53,476 nt of DNA from DATCJU01 sp036562635 (GCA_036562635.1 DATCJU010000160.1:1-53476), one strand, 5' to 3'. Shown: positions 18,619-28,316, numbered from the stretch's first letter. Notes: generated by a model from the letters alone, not told the origin. Translations and numbers: made by a program.

Positions 18619-19236
18619 TCACTCCACCAGCTCGTGGCCGGCGACCCGCCACCCGTCGGGACCCTTGATCACCAGCAGTCGCACCGTGCCCGCGTCGGTG
18701 GGCAGGTCGACCTGCACCGAGCGGGTGGTCGCGCTGACCGCCCTGACCTCACCGACCAGCTGGGTGGCCGGGACGTTGCGCGGGTCCACCGTGCGCATCA
18801 CGACCAGGTACTCGTCGGTGGTGAAGGGCGCGAGCTGCTGCAGCCACTGCTCGGCGGTCATGTCCTCCGGGTGCGTGACCCAGGCCTGGCCCCACTGTCG
18901 GGCCACCTGGAGCGCCTCGGGGGCCGGGGCGGCCGGCGGCGGGGTGGGCAGGGACACGGACGTCTCCTGCCGCGGGGCACGCGGCGCCGTGGTGAACGTC
19001 GGCACACCGGGCTGCGCCGCCTGCGGTAACGGCTGGGTCGTGGTCCCGACCGGCTGGGCGGCCCCACCGTCCTGCGCCCCCGCGGGCAGACCGAGATGGG
19101 GCAGCATCAGCCCGATACCGGTGGCCAGCACCACGAGGCCGACCACCGTCGCCGCCAGGTGTCGCGGCGAGCGCAGGGGCCATCCCCACAGCTTGCGGTA
19201 GACCGCGGCCCGACCGCGGTTCGTACGGATCGGCAC
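18619..19236 (-). CDS. VirB8/TcpC-like single-pass membrane protein
   Basis: 205 aa. A basic N-terminus and one membrane helix (about 28-48) are followed by a Pro/Gln/Thr-rich linker and a C-terminal domain of about 100 residues (EALQVARQWGQAW ... VRLLVIKGPDGWRVAGHE) with the pattern of an NTF2-like fold, as in VirB8/TcpC. In conjugation systems this protein links the membrane channel to the wall-spanning parts. The assignment rests on architecture and position between the VirB6-like and hydrolase genes rather than strong sequence identity. Confidence 0.65.
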   Translation of the reverse strand: MPIRTNRGRAAVYRKLWGWPLRSPRHLAATVVGLVVLATGIGLMLPHLGLPAGAQDGGAAQPVGTTTQPLPQAAQPGVPTFTTAPRAPRQETSVSLPTPPPAAPAPEALQVARQWGQAWVTHPEDMTAEQWLQQLAPFTTDEYLVVMRTVDPRNVPATQLVGEVRAVSATTRSVQVDLPTDAGTVRLLVIKGPDGWRVAGHELVE

Positions 19237-19250
19237 GGACCCCTACCCCC

Positions 19251-21140
19251 TCAGTTCACCTCGCCGTCACGGAACTCCATGCCCCGCGACGGCCGGTACA
19301 CCACCCACACCGGACGTCCGGCCACCACTTCCATCTCGGCGCGTCGCGGCTCGGACGTGGCGGATCCGGTCGCGTTGCGGGTGCCGTTGAGCCGGGAGGG
19401 CACCACCACGGCGTCCTCTCCACGGCGATCCCAGCTGTGGTCGACCACGGTGGGAGTGTCGATCATGCGACTGCGCACCGGTGGCGAGTCAGCCGCCAAC
19501 CGGGCGTATCTGCCCCCGTCCCTGGTTCCCGGGGGCAGGGCCTCGGCGGCGGGACGGCCGTCCAGCCGCTCGGCCTGCACCACCACGGGCTGGGACGCCT
19601 CCGGCCGGTCCCGCCGGCGGCTCCGCTGCGGGACCACCATCTCGTCCGGGTCCATCTCGCGGACCTGCGCCCAGAACTGCTCCTGCGGCGTCGGCCCCTG
19701 CTTGCGGCGCAGCCGCCCCAGCAGGCCCGGGCCGGCGGAGGGCACCGCGCTGCCCACCACGCCGACGCCCAGCTCGACCATCTGCCACATCCGGCGGATC
19801 GGCTTGCCCACCAGGAAGAACACCACCGTGACCATGCCGGCCAGCAGCATCTGAGTGAGCAGGGAGAACCCGCGGGCCGGGCTGAAGATCCAGGTCAGCA
19901 CCAGGGTGTGCATACCGGCCAGCGCGGCCAGCACGATCACGTTGAGCAGGGCCGCACCCACCGCGCGTCCGACGGCACGCAGCACGTCGTGGTAGATGAT
20001 CGCGACCAGACCGATCACCGGGCCCGCCAGGATCAGCACCCGCAGCAGCACCTGGGCCAGCAGGATGGCGACCTTGGCCATCAGTTGGAACAGGGCGTAG
20101 GCGAGCCCCTGCAGCAGGGCCAGCAGCCCGGCGCCCATCCGGCTGCCGTCCACGCCCTGGAAGTAGCCGTAGGCGCTGCCCATCTGGGTGGCCAGGTTGT
20201 GGAACGCCTCCTTCTTGGCGTCCGGTGAGCCGCCGTCGAGCCCAGCGGCCACCTCCTGCTTGGTCCAGGCCTGGGCCCGCACCAGGTCGCGGCCGAGCTG
20301 CTGGGCCTGCGGCGAGTCCGGGGTGCCGAACTCCCCGCGCAACCAGTTGGAGTAGACGACCTGGTCGTGCAGCACGGTGGGCAGCGCGTTGCGCTCGTCG
20401 ATCCCCACCTCCTGCAGGAACCCGGCCTGCACCTGCGAGGTACCGGTGATCAGGATCTCGTCGAGGGCGTGGGTGTAGATCAGCGGGGTGAGGTAGGTGG
20501 CGGAGGCCAGCCAGATACCACCCAGCGCCCACATGCTGCGTTTGCTGATCGTGGCCAGGTCGCCGCGCCAGATGTGCCGGAACAGCACCACGGCCAGCAG
20601 CAGGGCCACCAGGCCGAACCAGGGGGCGTACACGCTGTTGTACAGCGCGATCGTCCCGGTCATGACCAGGTCGTCCAGCGGCTTCATCACGTCGCCGGAC
20701 AGCAGCAGGTAGTGCAGGCCGTTGGTGGCGGCGACGAGCACCTTGCCCACGTTGAACAGCTCGTTGCCGACCCAGGTGTCGATGACCGCGTTGGGGTTGC
20801 GGGCGGCGTCCGGGCCACAGCCCAGGTCGTAGGTGTGCCACACCAGTCCCGCGTAGCCGACCTCGTCGTAGACGCTGCCGGGTTGGCCGGTGCCCAGTGG
20901 GGCGGGGTCGAGCACGCCTACCAACCCGGAACCGGGCCGCTCCGGGTTGGGTGCCTCCTTGCAGCTCTGGGCCCAGGCGGGGGCGCCGACCACGGCCTGG
21001 GCCCCGAGCAGCGCGACGACCAACGCCAACGCCGACCGCCGCCCCGAACGCGCCGCGTACCCGCGTCGTGACCGTGTGTGTCGACGCCAGGTCACACCGA
21101 GCACCACGGCGGCGACCGCCACCACCAGCAGCACCGTCAT
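19251..21140 (-). CDS. VirB6/TcpH-like polytopic membrane protein
   Basis: 629 aa. An N-terminal hydrophobic segment and a second cleavable-looking segment (ALALVVALLGAQAVVGAPAWAQ) precede an extracellular Cys-containing region. Seven or so membrane helices between about 150 and 460 follow, then a cytoplasmic hydrophilic tail of about 170 residues (REMDPDEMVVPQRSRRR...). The size, topology and position beside the VirB4 ATPase fit the channel subunit of a type IV secretion system. The start overlaps the VirB4 stop by 4 nt, so the two are translationally coupled. Confidence 0.7.
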   Translation of the reverse strand: MTVLLVVAVAAVVLGVTWRRHTRSRRGYAARSGRRSALALVVALLGAQAVVGAPAWAQSCKEAPNPERPGSGLVGVLDPAPLGTGQPGSVYDEVGYAGLVWHTYDLGCGPDAARNPNAVIDTWVGNELFNVGKVLVAATNGLHYLLLSGDVMKPLDDLVMTGTIALYNSVYAPWFGLVALLLAVVLFRHIWRGDLATISKRSMWALGGIWLASATYLTPLIYTHALDEILITGTSQVQAGFLQEVGIDERNALPTVLHDQVVYSNWLRGEFGTPDSPQAQQLGRDLVRAQAWTKQEVAAGLDGGSPDAKKEAFHNLATQMGSAYGYFQGVDGSRMGAGLLALLQGLAYALFQLMAKVAILLAQVLLRVLILAGPVIGLVAIIYHDVLRAVGRAVGAALLNVIVLAALAGMHTLVLTWIFSPARGFSLLTQMLLAGMVTVVFFLVGKPIRRMWQMVELGVGVVGSAVPSAGPGLLGRLRRKQGPTPQEQFWAQVREMDPDEMVVPQRSRRRDRPEASQPVVVQAERLDGRPAAEALPPGTRDGGRYARLAADSPPVRSRMIDTPTVVDHSWDRRGEDAVVVPSRLNGTRNATGSATSEPRRAEMEVVAGRPVWVVYRPSRGMEFRDGEVN

Positions 21141-24097
21141 ACCGCCCCGTCCCGGCCCGTCCGCTCGTCCGCCGACCGCCCGTGACCTGCGGTGTCCCGT
21201 TCACCGCTCCGTCGACCGTGACCCGCCCTGGCCGCCTGGAGCTCGGCCTCCAGGGCGGGTTCCAGGTCGAACTCGTCGAACTCCTCGAGGTCGTCCGTGT
21301 CGTCGACCGCGCCGGCGGTCGGGGCGACCCCGTTCTCCCGGCCGCGCGGCTCGGGGGGTGCGGGCCGGGGCTCGGCGTCCAGCTCCGGTACCCGGGGGAT
21401 AGCCGGTGCCAGCTCGCCGGCCGGGGCGCCGTCCCGCTGGGCGTCGGGTGTGGTGTCCAGTGCCTCCCGCAGGTGCGTCAGGTGCGGCCCGCCGAAGTCG
21501 ATGCGGATCCGCTCCACCCCGCCCGCGCCGTCGGCGAAGATGAACTGCCGCGGCGAGCGGTCCCGGTCGGTGGCGTTGCGCAGTCCGCCGGGGCGGCGAC
21601 CCAGGCTGGCCACCACCTGCTCGTACCCGGCACCCACCGGCACCTTCAGCAGCCGCAGGGCGTCGGCCTGGGCCTGCTCGTCGTCCAGTCGACCGACGAA
21701 CACCGAGTCGAGCAGGGCCACGAAGCCCTGGATCTTCAGGAAGTCCGCCGGGATCTGCGAGGACAGCAGCACCCGGACGTTCCACTTCCGGGAGTCACGG
21801 GCGAAGCGGTTCATCAGCACCCGGCCCGTGGGCACCTCGGACAGGAAGAACGCCTCGTCGATCCAGACACCCTTGCGCAGGTCCTTGGGCCGCTCGTAGA
21901 TCGACCGCTGGGTGAGCCAGGCGGCCAGGTTGAGCAGCTCCACGCCCAGGGCCTCGGCGTCGGTCCAGTGCTCGCGTCCCACCCCGTCCTTGGGCAGGGT
22001 GAGCCCGGCCATGGTGAGCACGGTGAGCCGGTCGTCCCGCTGCTCGGCGTACGGGTCGGCGTCGCGCTCCGGGATGAGCAGCGACAGCCGTTCCCGCATC
22101 TCGTCGAGGAAGTCGGCGACCACGACCGCGTGCTCGTGGTTCTCGGTGGCGTCGCGGCGCAGGGCGTCGATCACCATGCCGGGGTGGGCGTCCTGCCGCC
22201 CGCCCACCGCACGCACCGCGCGGAGCAGCACGATCCGGGTCTGCGGCATCCGCGCCACCTCGTAGGGCAGCACACCGGTCAGCACGTCCAGCACCAGCCG
22301 ACGGCGGGTGGCGGCGGCCAACGCCCGCTCCCGACGCCAGGCCCGCTCCGGTTCGTCCTCGTCCAGGAAGTGCTCCAACTGCGGCTCGGCCACCACCCGG
22401 TAGGGGTTGAGGATGCCCGGCTGGGCGTTGAGCAGGTTGATCGGCCGCGCGAACGGGCGCAGCTCGGGCAGCTCGCAGAGCCGGGCCAGCGGACCGGAGG
22501 GGTCCAGCACGGTCCAGTAGGCACCCGAGCGCAGGGTCTTGTAGACGATGCCGCCGCCCAGGAACGACTTACCGCCACCGAGGCCGGCGACGATGGCGGT
22601 CAGACCGGAGGCGTCCCGGACCTCCTGGGCCATCCACGGGTCCCACGCCACCGGGCGCCGGGTGGCGGTGCAGGTCTCGCCGAGCAGGATGCCCCGCCGG
22701 TCGCCCACCTCCGCGGTGGCGGTGGGCACCGCCGAGGCCGCCCACACCACCGAGCCGCGGCGCATGTAGGCGGCGGAGGCCAGTGGCTCACCGGGGATGA
22801 ACTCCCGGGCCAGGGCGTACTGTGCCTCCGGGTGCTCGATGGCGATCTTCGGCTTGTACAGCTCCAGGAGCTGCTGGGCCAGCCGCAGTGCCTCCCGCTC
22901 GGTGGGCCCGGACACCGCCAGACGCCACCAGGAGCGCACCCGGGTGGCCAACGCGGTGAAACCGGAGGTCATCTCGTCGTCGATCTCCAGCACCCGCGCG
23001 GCCTGCCGGGCCAGCGACTGCGGCGGTTCCAGCTCGTGCTCGTCGGTGTAGTGCCGCACCTGCGAGCGCACCTTGTTCATCTGGCGCTGCAGTTCACCGG
23101 CCACGTCCTCGGGCCGCCGCACGTAGATCCGCGCGGACCACTCCACCGGGGCGGGCAACCGGTCGGCGCGCTGCATCCACGGGTCGTCGACCTCGGGGAT
23201 CTGCAGGCCGTGCATCAGCCCGACGGTGAGCACCGCGACGTGCCGGCGGACACCGGCGTTGGATCCGGTGCGGCCGCGCACCACCACGGTGGGGGCGTAG
23301 GGCTCCTGGTAGAAGTCGGCGGCGTCGGTGAAGGAGGCCAGGTCCTCGGGTTCCCAGGGCGCACCCGGCACCGCGGGCAGGTTCCGTGGCGCGGGTAGGC
23401 CCAGCGAACAGGACCGGTGCATCAGCCAGGACATCTCCTCCGGGGTGACCGGCCGGCCCTCCAGCCCGGAGGCGGCGATCACCTGGTCCAGGTGCTCGAC
23501 CTCCGAGTCCAGGGCCATCAGCTCGGCGTCCACCGCCTCGGGGAAGACCTTGCGCAGCAGCGGTGCGACCCGCTCCACGGCGCGGTCCATGACGTTGCGG
23601 GTCTGCACCTGGACCCCCAGGTAGACCTCCTTCTCCGCCATGGACCGGCCGAGCAGCTGCTGCTGCTCGCCGATCATGTAGTCATCGAAGGACAACGCCC
23701 CGGGCACGTCGGGCAGCCGGTTGATGGCGTTGTGCACGTGGGCCTCGGCCCACATCCGGATCGGGTAGGGCCGGGTGGTGACCCGCAGGTGTAGCCACCG
23801 CCCCTGCAGCTCGGCGTACTGCCCGGCGATGGCGTAGATCAGGTCCTGGCGCTGGGAGTCCGAGCGGAACGACCAGCGCTGCGGCGACAGCCGGTACCAC
23901 GCGTAGACGTCCTGTGAGGTGCGCAGCAGGTGGCCGTCGATGCTGCGTGCCGCGATGGACGGGGTGTAGGTGGGAATGGACCGCTCCCCCGCCAGCCGGC
24001 GACCGCGGCGGCTGTACGTCCGCTTGTCCGCGCCGAGGTCGTGCTGGCGGGCCGAGCGGCGCTCACCACTGCGCCGGCCGCGCCGGTTTCGGAACAC
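21137..24097 (-). CDS. VirB4/TcpF-like secretion ATPase
   Basis: 986-aa ATPase. A large N-terminal region (about 1-480) precedes a P-loop domain with Walker A GLGGGKS near residue 507 and Walker B KGVWIDEAFF near 745, followed by the SSQIPADF sensor-like motif seen in VirB4/TraC/HerA-type ATPases. The C-terminus is an acidic, low-complexity tail of about 100 residues. It should be a hexameric energiser at the inner face of the membrane. The start ATG 24097 lies 35 nt inside the upstream gene; a later start is possible since the first 30 residues are just basic. Confidence 0.85.
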   Translation of the reverse strand: MFRNRRGRRSGERRSARQHDLGADKRTYSRRGRRLAGERSIPTYTPSIAARSIDGHLLRTSQDVYAWYRLSPQRWSFRSDSQRQDLIYAIAGQYAELQGRWLHLRVTTRPYPIRMWAEAHVHNAINRLPDVPGALSFDDYMIGEQQQLLGRSMAEKEVYLGVQVQTRNVMDRAVERVAPLLRKVFPEAVDAELMALDSEVEHLDQVIAASGLEGRPVTPEEMSWLMHRSCSLGLPAPRNLPAVPGAPWEPEDLASFTDAADFYQEPYAPTVVVRGRTGSNAGVRRHVAVLTVGLMHGLQIPEVDDPWMQRADRLPAPVEWSARIYVRRPEDVAGELQRQMNKVRSQVRHYTDEHELEPPQSLARQAARVLEIDDEMTSGFTALATRVRSWWRLAVSGPTEREALRLAQQLLELYKPKIAIEHPEAQYALAREFIPGEPLASAAYMRRGSVVWAASAVPTATAEVGDRRGILLGETCTATRRPVAWDPWMAQEVRDASGLTAIVAGLGGGKSFLGGGIVYKTLRSGAYWTVLDPSGPLARLCELPELRPFARPINLLNAQPGILNPYRVVAEPQLEHFLDEDEPERAWRRERALAAATRRRLVLDVLTGVLPYEVARMPQTRIVLLRAVRAVGGRQDAHPGMVIDALRRDATENHEHAVVVADFLDEMRERLSLLIPERDADPYAEQRDDRLTVLTMAGLTLPKDGVGREHWTDAEALGVELLNLAAWLTQRSIYERPKDLRKGVWIDEAFFLSEVPTGRVLMNRFARDSRKWNVRVLLSSQIPADFLKIQGFVALLDSVFVGRLDDEQAQADALRLLKVPVGAGYEQVVASLGRRPGGLRNATDRDRSPRQFIFADGAGGVERIRIDFGGPHLTHLREALDTTPDAQRDGAPAGELAPAIPRVPELDAEPRPAPPEPRGRENGVAPTAGAVDDTDDLEEFDEFDLEPALEAELQAARAGHGRRSGERDTAGHGRSADERTGRDGAV

Positions 24098-24521
24098 CGC
24101 GTACCTCCTTCTTGCGGACTCGACGCGGGCGCTGCCGCCGCGTCTCGACCCGCTTGGGGCGGGGTCGTGTCGGGTTCACCCGGATCCGGGCGGCGCTCGC
24201 CGCGCCACCCCGCCCGGAGGTGACCTCCCGCGGGGCGGTCAGCTCACGCAGCCACATCACGAACACCGCGCCGAGCGGGCGTTCGTGACTGATCCGGGAG
24301 CAGATGAGCCGGGTGAGCACGATGGTGATCACCAGCGCCCACGCTGTGGAGAAGAAACCGAAGCTGATGCCGAGCTGCCGCTCCACCGTCAGTACCAGGA
24401 AGAAGACGGCGATCCCGACGCCCCAGGCCACGTACCGGGCACGCCAGGGGAACGTGGCCTTCGGGGGGCCGAGCCAGACAGCGTCGACCCGGTAGACCTC
24501 GTCGTCGGTGCGGATCCGCAC
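24063..24521 (-). CDS. PrgI/TcpE-like membrane protein
   Basis: 152 aa. Two membrane helices lie at about 30-50 and 55-75, after a short N-terminal domain (VYRVDAVWLGPPKATFPW), and an extremely basic cytoplasmic tail (RPRPKRVETRRQRPRRVRKK) could contact nucleic acid or acidic phospholipid. Small two-helix PrgI/TcpE proteins sit directly upstream of the VirB4 gene in Gram-positive conjugation operons, as here. GTG 24521 is preceded by GATGAGGA, 6 nt after the preceding stop. Confidence 0.65.
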   Translation of the reverse strand: MRIRTDDEVYRVDAVWLGPPKATFPWRARYVAWGVGIAVFFLVLTVERQLGISFGFFSTAWALVITIVLTRLICSRISHERPLGAVFVMWLRELTAPREVTSGRGGAASAARIRVNPTRPRPKRVETRRQRPRRVRKKEVRGVPKPARPAQW

Positions 24522-24527
24522 TCCTCA

Positions 24528-24800
24528 TCACCCGCTGAACAGGCCGGCGATCCAGGTACCGATGCTGACCCCGGAACCGGTCACGGCCAGACCGATGATC
24601 GCCAATGCCACGAAGACCCCGCCGACGCGGCGCATCACGCCCGCGTTGTCACCGCGGCCGCCGCCCAGCCACAGCAGCAGCAGCGCCACGGTGAGCAGCA
24701 GCAACGGAACCAGGTTGTCCAGAATCCACTGCCGGATCCCCCCGGTTCCCAGGCCTTCGCCTGTGGTCTGTGCCAGGGTGTCCAAGGCCGTCGCCGTCAT
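24528..24800 (-). CDS. Small two-helix membrane protein, first gene of the T4SS-like operon (TcpD/VirB2-like position)
   Basis: 90 aa. Two hydrophobic segments (LVPLLLLTVALLLLWLGG and VGGVFVALAIIGLAVTG) are joined by a short basic loop. The size and topology resemble pilin-like VirB2 or TcpD proteins, but no motif proves it. It begins the operon, with 570 bp of gene-free DNA upstream that must contain the promoter. Confidence 0.6.
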   Translation of the reverse strand: MTATALDTLAQTTGEGLGTGGIRQWILDNLVPLLLLTVALLLLWLGGGRGDNAGVMRRVGGVFVALAIIGLAVTGSGVSIGTWIAGLFSG

Positions 24801-25370
24801 CTCTACCCCCGAGTGCGAGGAGCGGTGGGTCGCGGACCACGGCCGGGCGGCCGTGATCCGTTGCCGCTACGAGTACAGCACGTGCCGTCCACTCGCTGTG
24901 GCAGGACGAGCGCCTTGCGTGCAGCCACGGGGCCACCTCGACACTGTCTCGATTCCGGTACGGCCATCCTCATCATCGTGGGAGGACGTGGAACAGAGAA
25001 CAAGCCAACTCGCTTTCTCCCGGTTGCCCCGCCAGTTCACCCGCCTGCGGATCTCCGGTGACGCTGCGTACCGGGCCGGCCCGGGCGGAGGCGAGCTCGG
25101 GCCCGCGCACCCGCCTCTCCTCCCCGAACGGAGGCATGCCGGACCACCTCCCACGGCACCGCCCACGGCGCCGATGTGATGAAGATCGCTACCGAACGGC
25201 ACGAACCGACCCGTTCCGGGCAACATCTTTGTTGATCTTCGGACGGGCTGCGGTGAGGCTACCGGCTTCGGCGCCCGCAGGGCACCCTTTTCGGCGATCG
25301 GAGTTCACGGCGCGTCGCCACACGTGTCCACAGGGTGGGAAGAGGCATCCACGGAGGTGTGGGGACGGGG
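24801..25370. other. Gene-free region upstream of the T4SS-like operon and downstream of rnpB
   Basis: 570 bp without a convincing gene on either strand; apparent frames have poor codon usage. It must hold the promoter of the minus-strand T4SS-like operon and the 3' processing region of rnpB. A less GC-rich spot near 25190-25250 contains the small dyad AACA-TCTT-TGTT. I see no tRNA or attachment-site repeat. Confidence 0.5.
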
Positions 25371-25777
25371 CGGACGAGCCGGTCTGTAAGCCGGATTCTG
25401 TTCCCGGGCGCCTTGCGGCGGTCCCGTTCGGCGACCATCCATCTGGGCCTGCCGTCGCCGACAGGCTCAAGCGGCCTACCCGCAGGCATCGGGCGGGCCA
25501 CCCTCGAACGCCTGCGCAGGCACCATGGTGCCCTCTTGGCCTTGCTCCCGGTGGGGTTTACCGAGCCACCCCGGTCACCCGGGGTGCTGGTGGTCTCTTA
25601 CACCACCCTTTCACCCTTACCCGGCCCCGGAGGGCCGGGCGGTCTGCTTTCTGTGGCACTGTCCCGCGGGTCGCCCCGGGTTGCCGTTAGCAACCACCGT
25701 GCCCTGTGGAGTCCGGACTTTCCTCGGTGGTGCGGTGGGAACACCCCACCACCGCGGCCGCCCGACCGACTCGTCCG
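25371..25777 (-). ncRNA. rnpB: RNase P RNA (bacterial type A)
   Basis: Reading the minus strand gives the universal RNase P core: GAGGAAAGTCCGGACTCC near the 5' end, ACAGAAAGCAGACCGCC in the middle and GAACAGAATCCGGCTTACAG near the 3' end. The two ends pair as P1 (GGACGAG near 25777 with CTCGTCC near 25371), which sets the boundaries to about 407 nt. It is the catalytic RNA that trims tRNA 5' leaders. It lies between the methyltransferase and the T4SS-like operon. Confidence 0.95.
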
Positions 25778-25825
25778 CCGTCCTCCAGTCTATGTCGGAC
25801 GGCACCGCCCACCTCACACGGCACC

Positions 25826-26899
25826 TCACGGCCGGCGCGCCACCACCAGCGTGCGCGACAGGTGCAGTCCCCGCGGCACCGGGACGTGCCGAAGCACCTG
25901 GAACCCGGCGTCGGTCAGCTCCCGGGTCGCCTCGTCGACCGAGTGGCGCGGCACGCCCCAGGAGGCCAGCAGGAGCTGCCGTATCGCGTCCAGCCGCCCG
26001 CGCCGGGAGTGCAGTTCCTCGCTCTCCTCCGGAGGCGGTTCCACCACCGGCACGCACAGCAGCCCGTCCGGGCGCAGGACCCGGTGCAGGGCCCGGACCG
26101 CGTCCTGCCGCCGCTCCTGCCGGAAGAAGGCCTGGCTCCACTGCGCCGTGTCGAAGGCGGCCTCCTCGACCAGATCGGCGGCGTCCGTGCAGCGCACCTC
26201 CACCCGGTCGGCCACCCCCAGCCCGTGGGCCCGCCGCCGCGCCTCCGCCGCGGTCGGGGGGTCGATCTCCACACCCACCGCGGTCACCCGGGGAAAGCCG
26301 GTGACCACGGTGAGCAGGTCGTTGCCCACCCCGCAGCCCAGTTCCAGGTGTCGTGCCGTGTCGGCCCAGCGCTCGGCCAGCTCCGGCAGCACCTGCCGCA
26401 GGTAGTCCACGGTGGCGCGGCTGAGCGGGGACAGCGGGCTGACCCCGACGCTCTGCATGAGCGCGAGCGCGTCCGGCGGGGCCGCCACGGGCCGGGTGGG
26501 GTCGACGTCGACCACACGGGCCAGGCGCCGCACCGTGGCGCGGGTCCCGGTCAGCCGGGCCGACAGCGCCAGCGGCGCCCCGGGGTCGGCCAGGGTGCGA
26601 CCGAACTCGGACAGCCGGTAGCAGGAACCGTCCCGCTCGAACACGCCGTGCGCGTCCAGGGCCACGCACAGCAGGCGCACCCGCTCCGGGTCGCGGCCGG
26701 TGACCGCGGCCAGCGCCTCGGGCGTGACCGGTTCCCTGGCGGCGTCGAGCAGCCCGGAGGTGGTGGCCGCCTCCAGCACCGCAAGGGCCTGCGTGCCGGC
26801 GATCCACTCGGCCAGCGGCGCAGCCACCTCCAGGTAGTGCCGCAACTGCTCCGCGGCCCCGACGGGACCGGAAGTGTCCCGGGGCGGGTCCGAGGCCAT
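25826..26899 (-). CDS. SAM-dependent methyltransferase with N-terminal winged-helix domain
   Basis: 357 aa. The N-terminal about 100 residues resemble the dimerisation/winged-helix domain of O-methyltransferases (EWIAGTQALAVLEAATTSGLLDA). The class I methyltransferase fold follows, with motif I HLELGCGVGND near 184-194 and motif II VGVEIDPP. Substrate unknown; no biosynthetic cluster surrounds it. ATG 26899 has GAGGAGG 6-7 nt upstream; a longer frame upstream lacks a ribosome binding site. It is a single gene placed immediately upstream of rnpB on the same strand. Confidence 0.82.
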   Translation of the reverse strand: MASDPPRDTSGPVGAAEQLRHYLEVAAPLAEWIAGTQALAVLEAATTSGLLDAAREPVTPEALAAVTGRDPERVRLLCVALDAHGVFERDGSCYRLSEFGRTLADPGAPLALSARLTGTRATVRRLARVVDVDPTRPVAAPPDALALMQSVGVSPLSPLSRATVDYLRQVLPELAERWADTARHLELGCGVGNDLLTVVTGFPRVTAVGVEIDPPTAAEARRRAHGLGVADRVEVRCTDAADLVEEAAFDTAQWSQAFFRQERRQDAVRALHRVLRPDGLLCVPVVEPPPEESEELHSRRGRLDAIRQLLLASWGVPRHSVDEATRELTDAGFQVLRHVPVPRGLHLSRTLVVARRP

Positions 26900-27022
26900 C
26901 GGGGCCTCCTCGGTCGGCGGGTCGGACGGGTGGGAGTCACAACGCCCCCTCGAACAGGCTCGAGTGTCACCCACCCGTTGGGGTCGCGCGACTCCACGCG
27001 GTGCCGCCGACCGGCCGGACGA

Positions 27023-28249
27023 TCAGCCGGTCAGGTGGGAGGTGTCGTTGACCAGCCGCACCGAGGCGTGACCGTCGGGGTAGAACTCGACCACCGACAG
27101 CGAGGCCAGGTCCAGGTGCAGCCGGTACAGCAGCGACGGTCCGGCGTCCAGGGCCATGCGCAGCAGCGACTTGATCGGCGTCACGTGGCTGACCACCACC
27201 ACGGTGGCCCCACCGTGCTCGGCGATGAGGTCGTCCCGGGCCCGCCGCACCCGCCGGTGCACCTGGTCGAAGCTCTCCCCGCCGGGGGTGGGCACGCTCG
27301 GGTCGGACAGCCAGCGGGTGTGCAGTTCCGGGTCGCGGGCCGCCGCCTCGGCGAAGGTCAGTCCCTCCCAGGCACCGAAGTCGGTCTCGATCAGCCCCTC
27401 GTGCGCCTTCACCGGGACCCCCAGGGCGTCGCCCACCGCCTGCGCGGTCCGCTGGGCCCGGACCAGCGGGGAGCTCACCACCGCCGCGACGGTGTCGGCG
27501 GCGAGCAGCTGGGCCAGCCGCCGGGCCGCGGCCGCCGCCTGCTGCTCCCCCAGCGGGGTCAGCGGCACGTCACCCCGGCCCGAGTAGCGGCGCTGCGCCG
27601 ACATCGCCGTCTGCCCGTGCCGCAGCAGCAGGAACCGGGTGGGGGTCCCGGTCGCACCGCTCCACGCGGCCGGCGGTGCGGTCTGCACGGCCCGGGCCGC
27701 CGCCGAGGTCGCCGTCCTCCCGGTCCTCTCCGTCCTCTCCCCGCCGGACCGGTCCCGGTCCGTGCCGGCCGGGGGCACGGCGAACAGCCCGCCGTCCTCC
27801 GGCGGGTCCTGGTCCCGTGTGGAGGTCGTGCCGGTGGAGGCGGCGTCGGCCTGCGCGTCCATGGCGGCGTTGGCCAGCCGGTCGGCGTGCGCGTTCCGTT
27901 CCCGGGGCACCCAGGTGTAGGTGACCCGACCGAACCCGCGCGCCAGGCGGGCCGCCTCCAGTGCCAGCGGCTGCAGGTGCGACTGCCGCACCTTCCACCG
28001 GCCACTGAGCTGCTCCACGACCAGGCGCGAGTCCATGCGCACCTCGACCTCGGTGGCGCCGAGCTCGGCGGCGGCCCGCAGGCCGGCCAGCAGGCCCTGG
28101 TACTCGGCCACGTTGTTGGTCGTCACGCCCAGGCCGCCGGAACGCTCCGCCAGCACCTCACCGGTGCGAGGATCGCGCACCACGGCGCCGTACCCGGCGG
28201 GACCGGGGTTGCCCCGCGAACCCCCGTCCGCCTCCACCAGCACCTTCAC
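27023..28249 (-). CDS. Bifunctional RNase HI / histidine-phosphatase (Rv2228c-type)
   Basis: 408 aa. The N-terminal RNase HI domain (1-135) has the acidic site D8 (EADGGSRGN), E in NNVAEYQG, D in RMDSRLVV and D in AHADRLAN. A linker of about 75 residues leads to a histidine-phosphatase domain (about 208-408) with the RHGQT motif and VVSHVTPIK. In mycobacteria this fusion removes RNA:DNA hybrids and has acid/alpha-ribazole-phosphatase activity, which links it to cobalamin synthesis. It is the last gene of a four-gene minus-strand operon that keeps the order of Rv2228c-Rv2231c. Confidence 0.93.
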   Translation of the reverse strand: MKVLVEADGGSRGNPGPAGYGAVVRDPRTGEVLAERSGGLGVTTNNVAEYQGLLAGLRAAAELGATEVEVRMDSRLVVEQLSGRWKVRQSHLQPLALEAARLARGFGRVTYTWVPRERNAHADRLANAAMDAQADAASTGTTSTRDQDPPEDGGLFAVPPAGTDRDRSGGERTERTGRTATSAAARAVQTAPPAAWSGATGTPTRFLLLRHGQTAMSAQRRYSGRGDVPLTPLGEQQAAAAARRLAQLLAADTVAAVVSSPLVRAQRTAQAVGDALGVPVKAHEGLIETDFGAWEGLTFAEAAARDPELHTRWLSDPSVPTPGGESFDQVHRRVRRARDDLIAEHGGATVVVVSHVTPIKSLLRMALDAGPSLLYRLHLDLASLSVVEFYPDGHASVRLVNDTSHLTG

Positions 28250-28316
28250 CGTTCGGTCCCAGCCTTTCCCCCCGACCGGGGCACCGTGTCTCCCACCCAG
28301 GTCCGTGCGGATGCCG

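Noticed and set aside
16800..25370. Attachment-site repeats or tRNA flanking the T4SS-like operon
   Set aside because: I found no tRNA gene, integrase or long direct repeat on either side, so there is no support for an integrated mobile element within this window.
25058..25690. Open frames running through 25,200-25,800 on both strands
   Set aside because: They overlap the RNase P RNA, whose conserved core explains the sequence.
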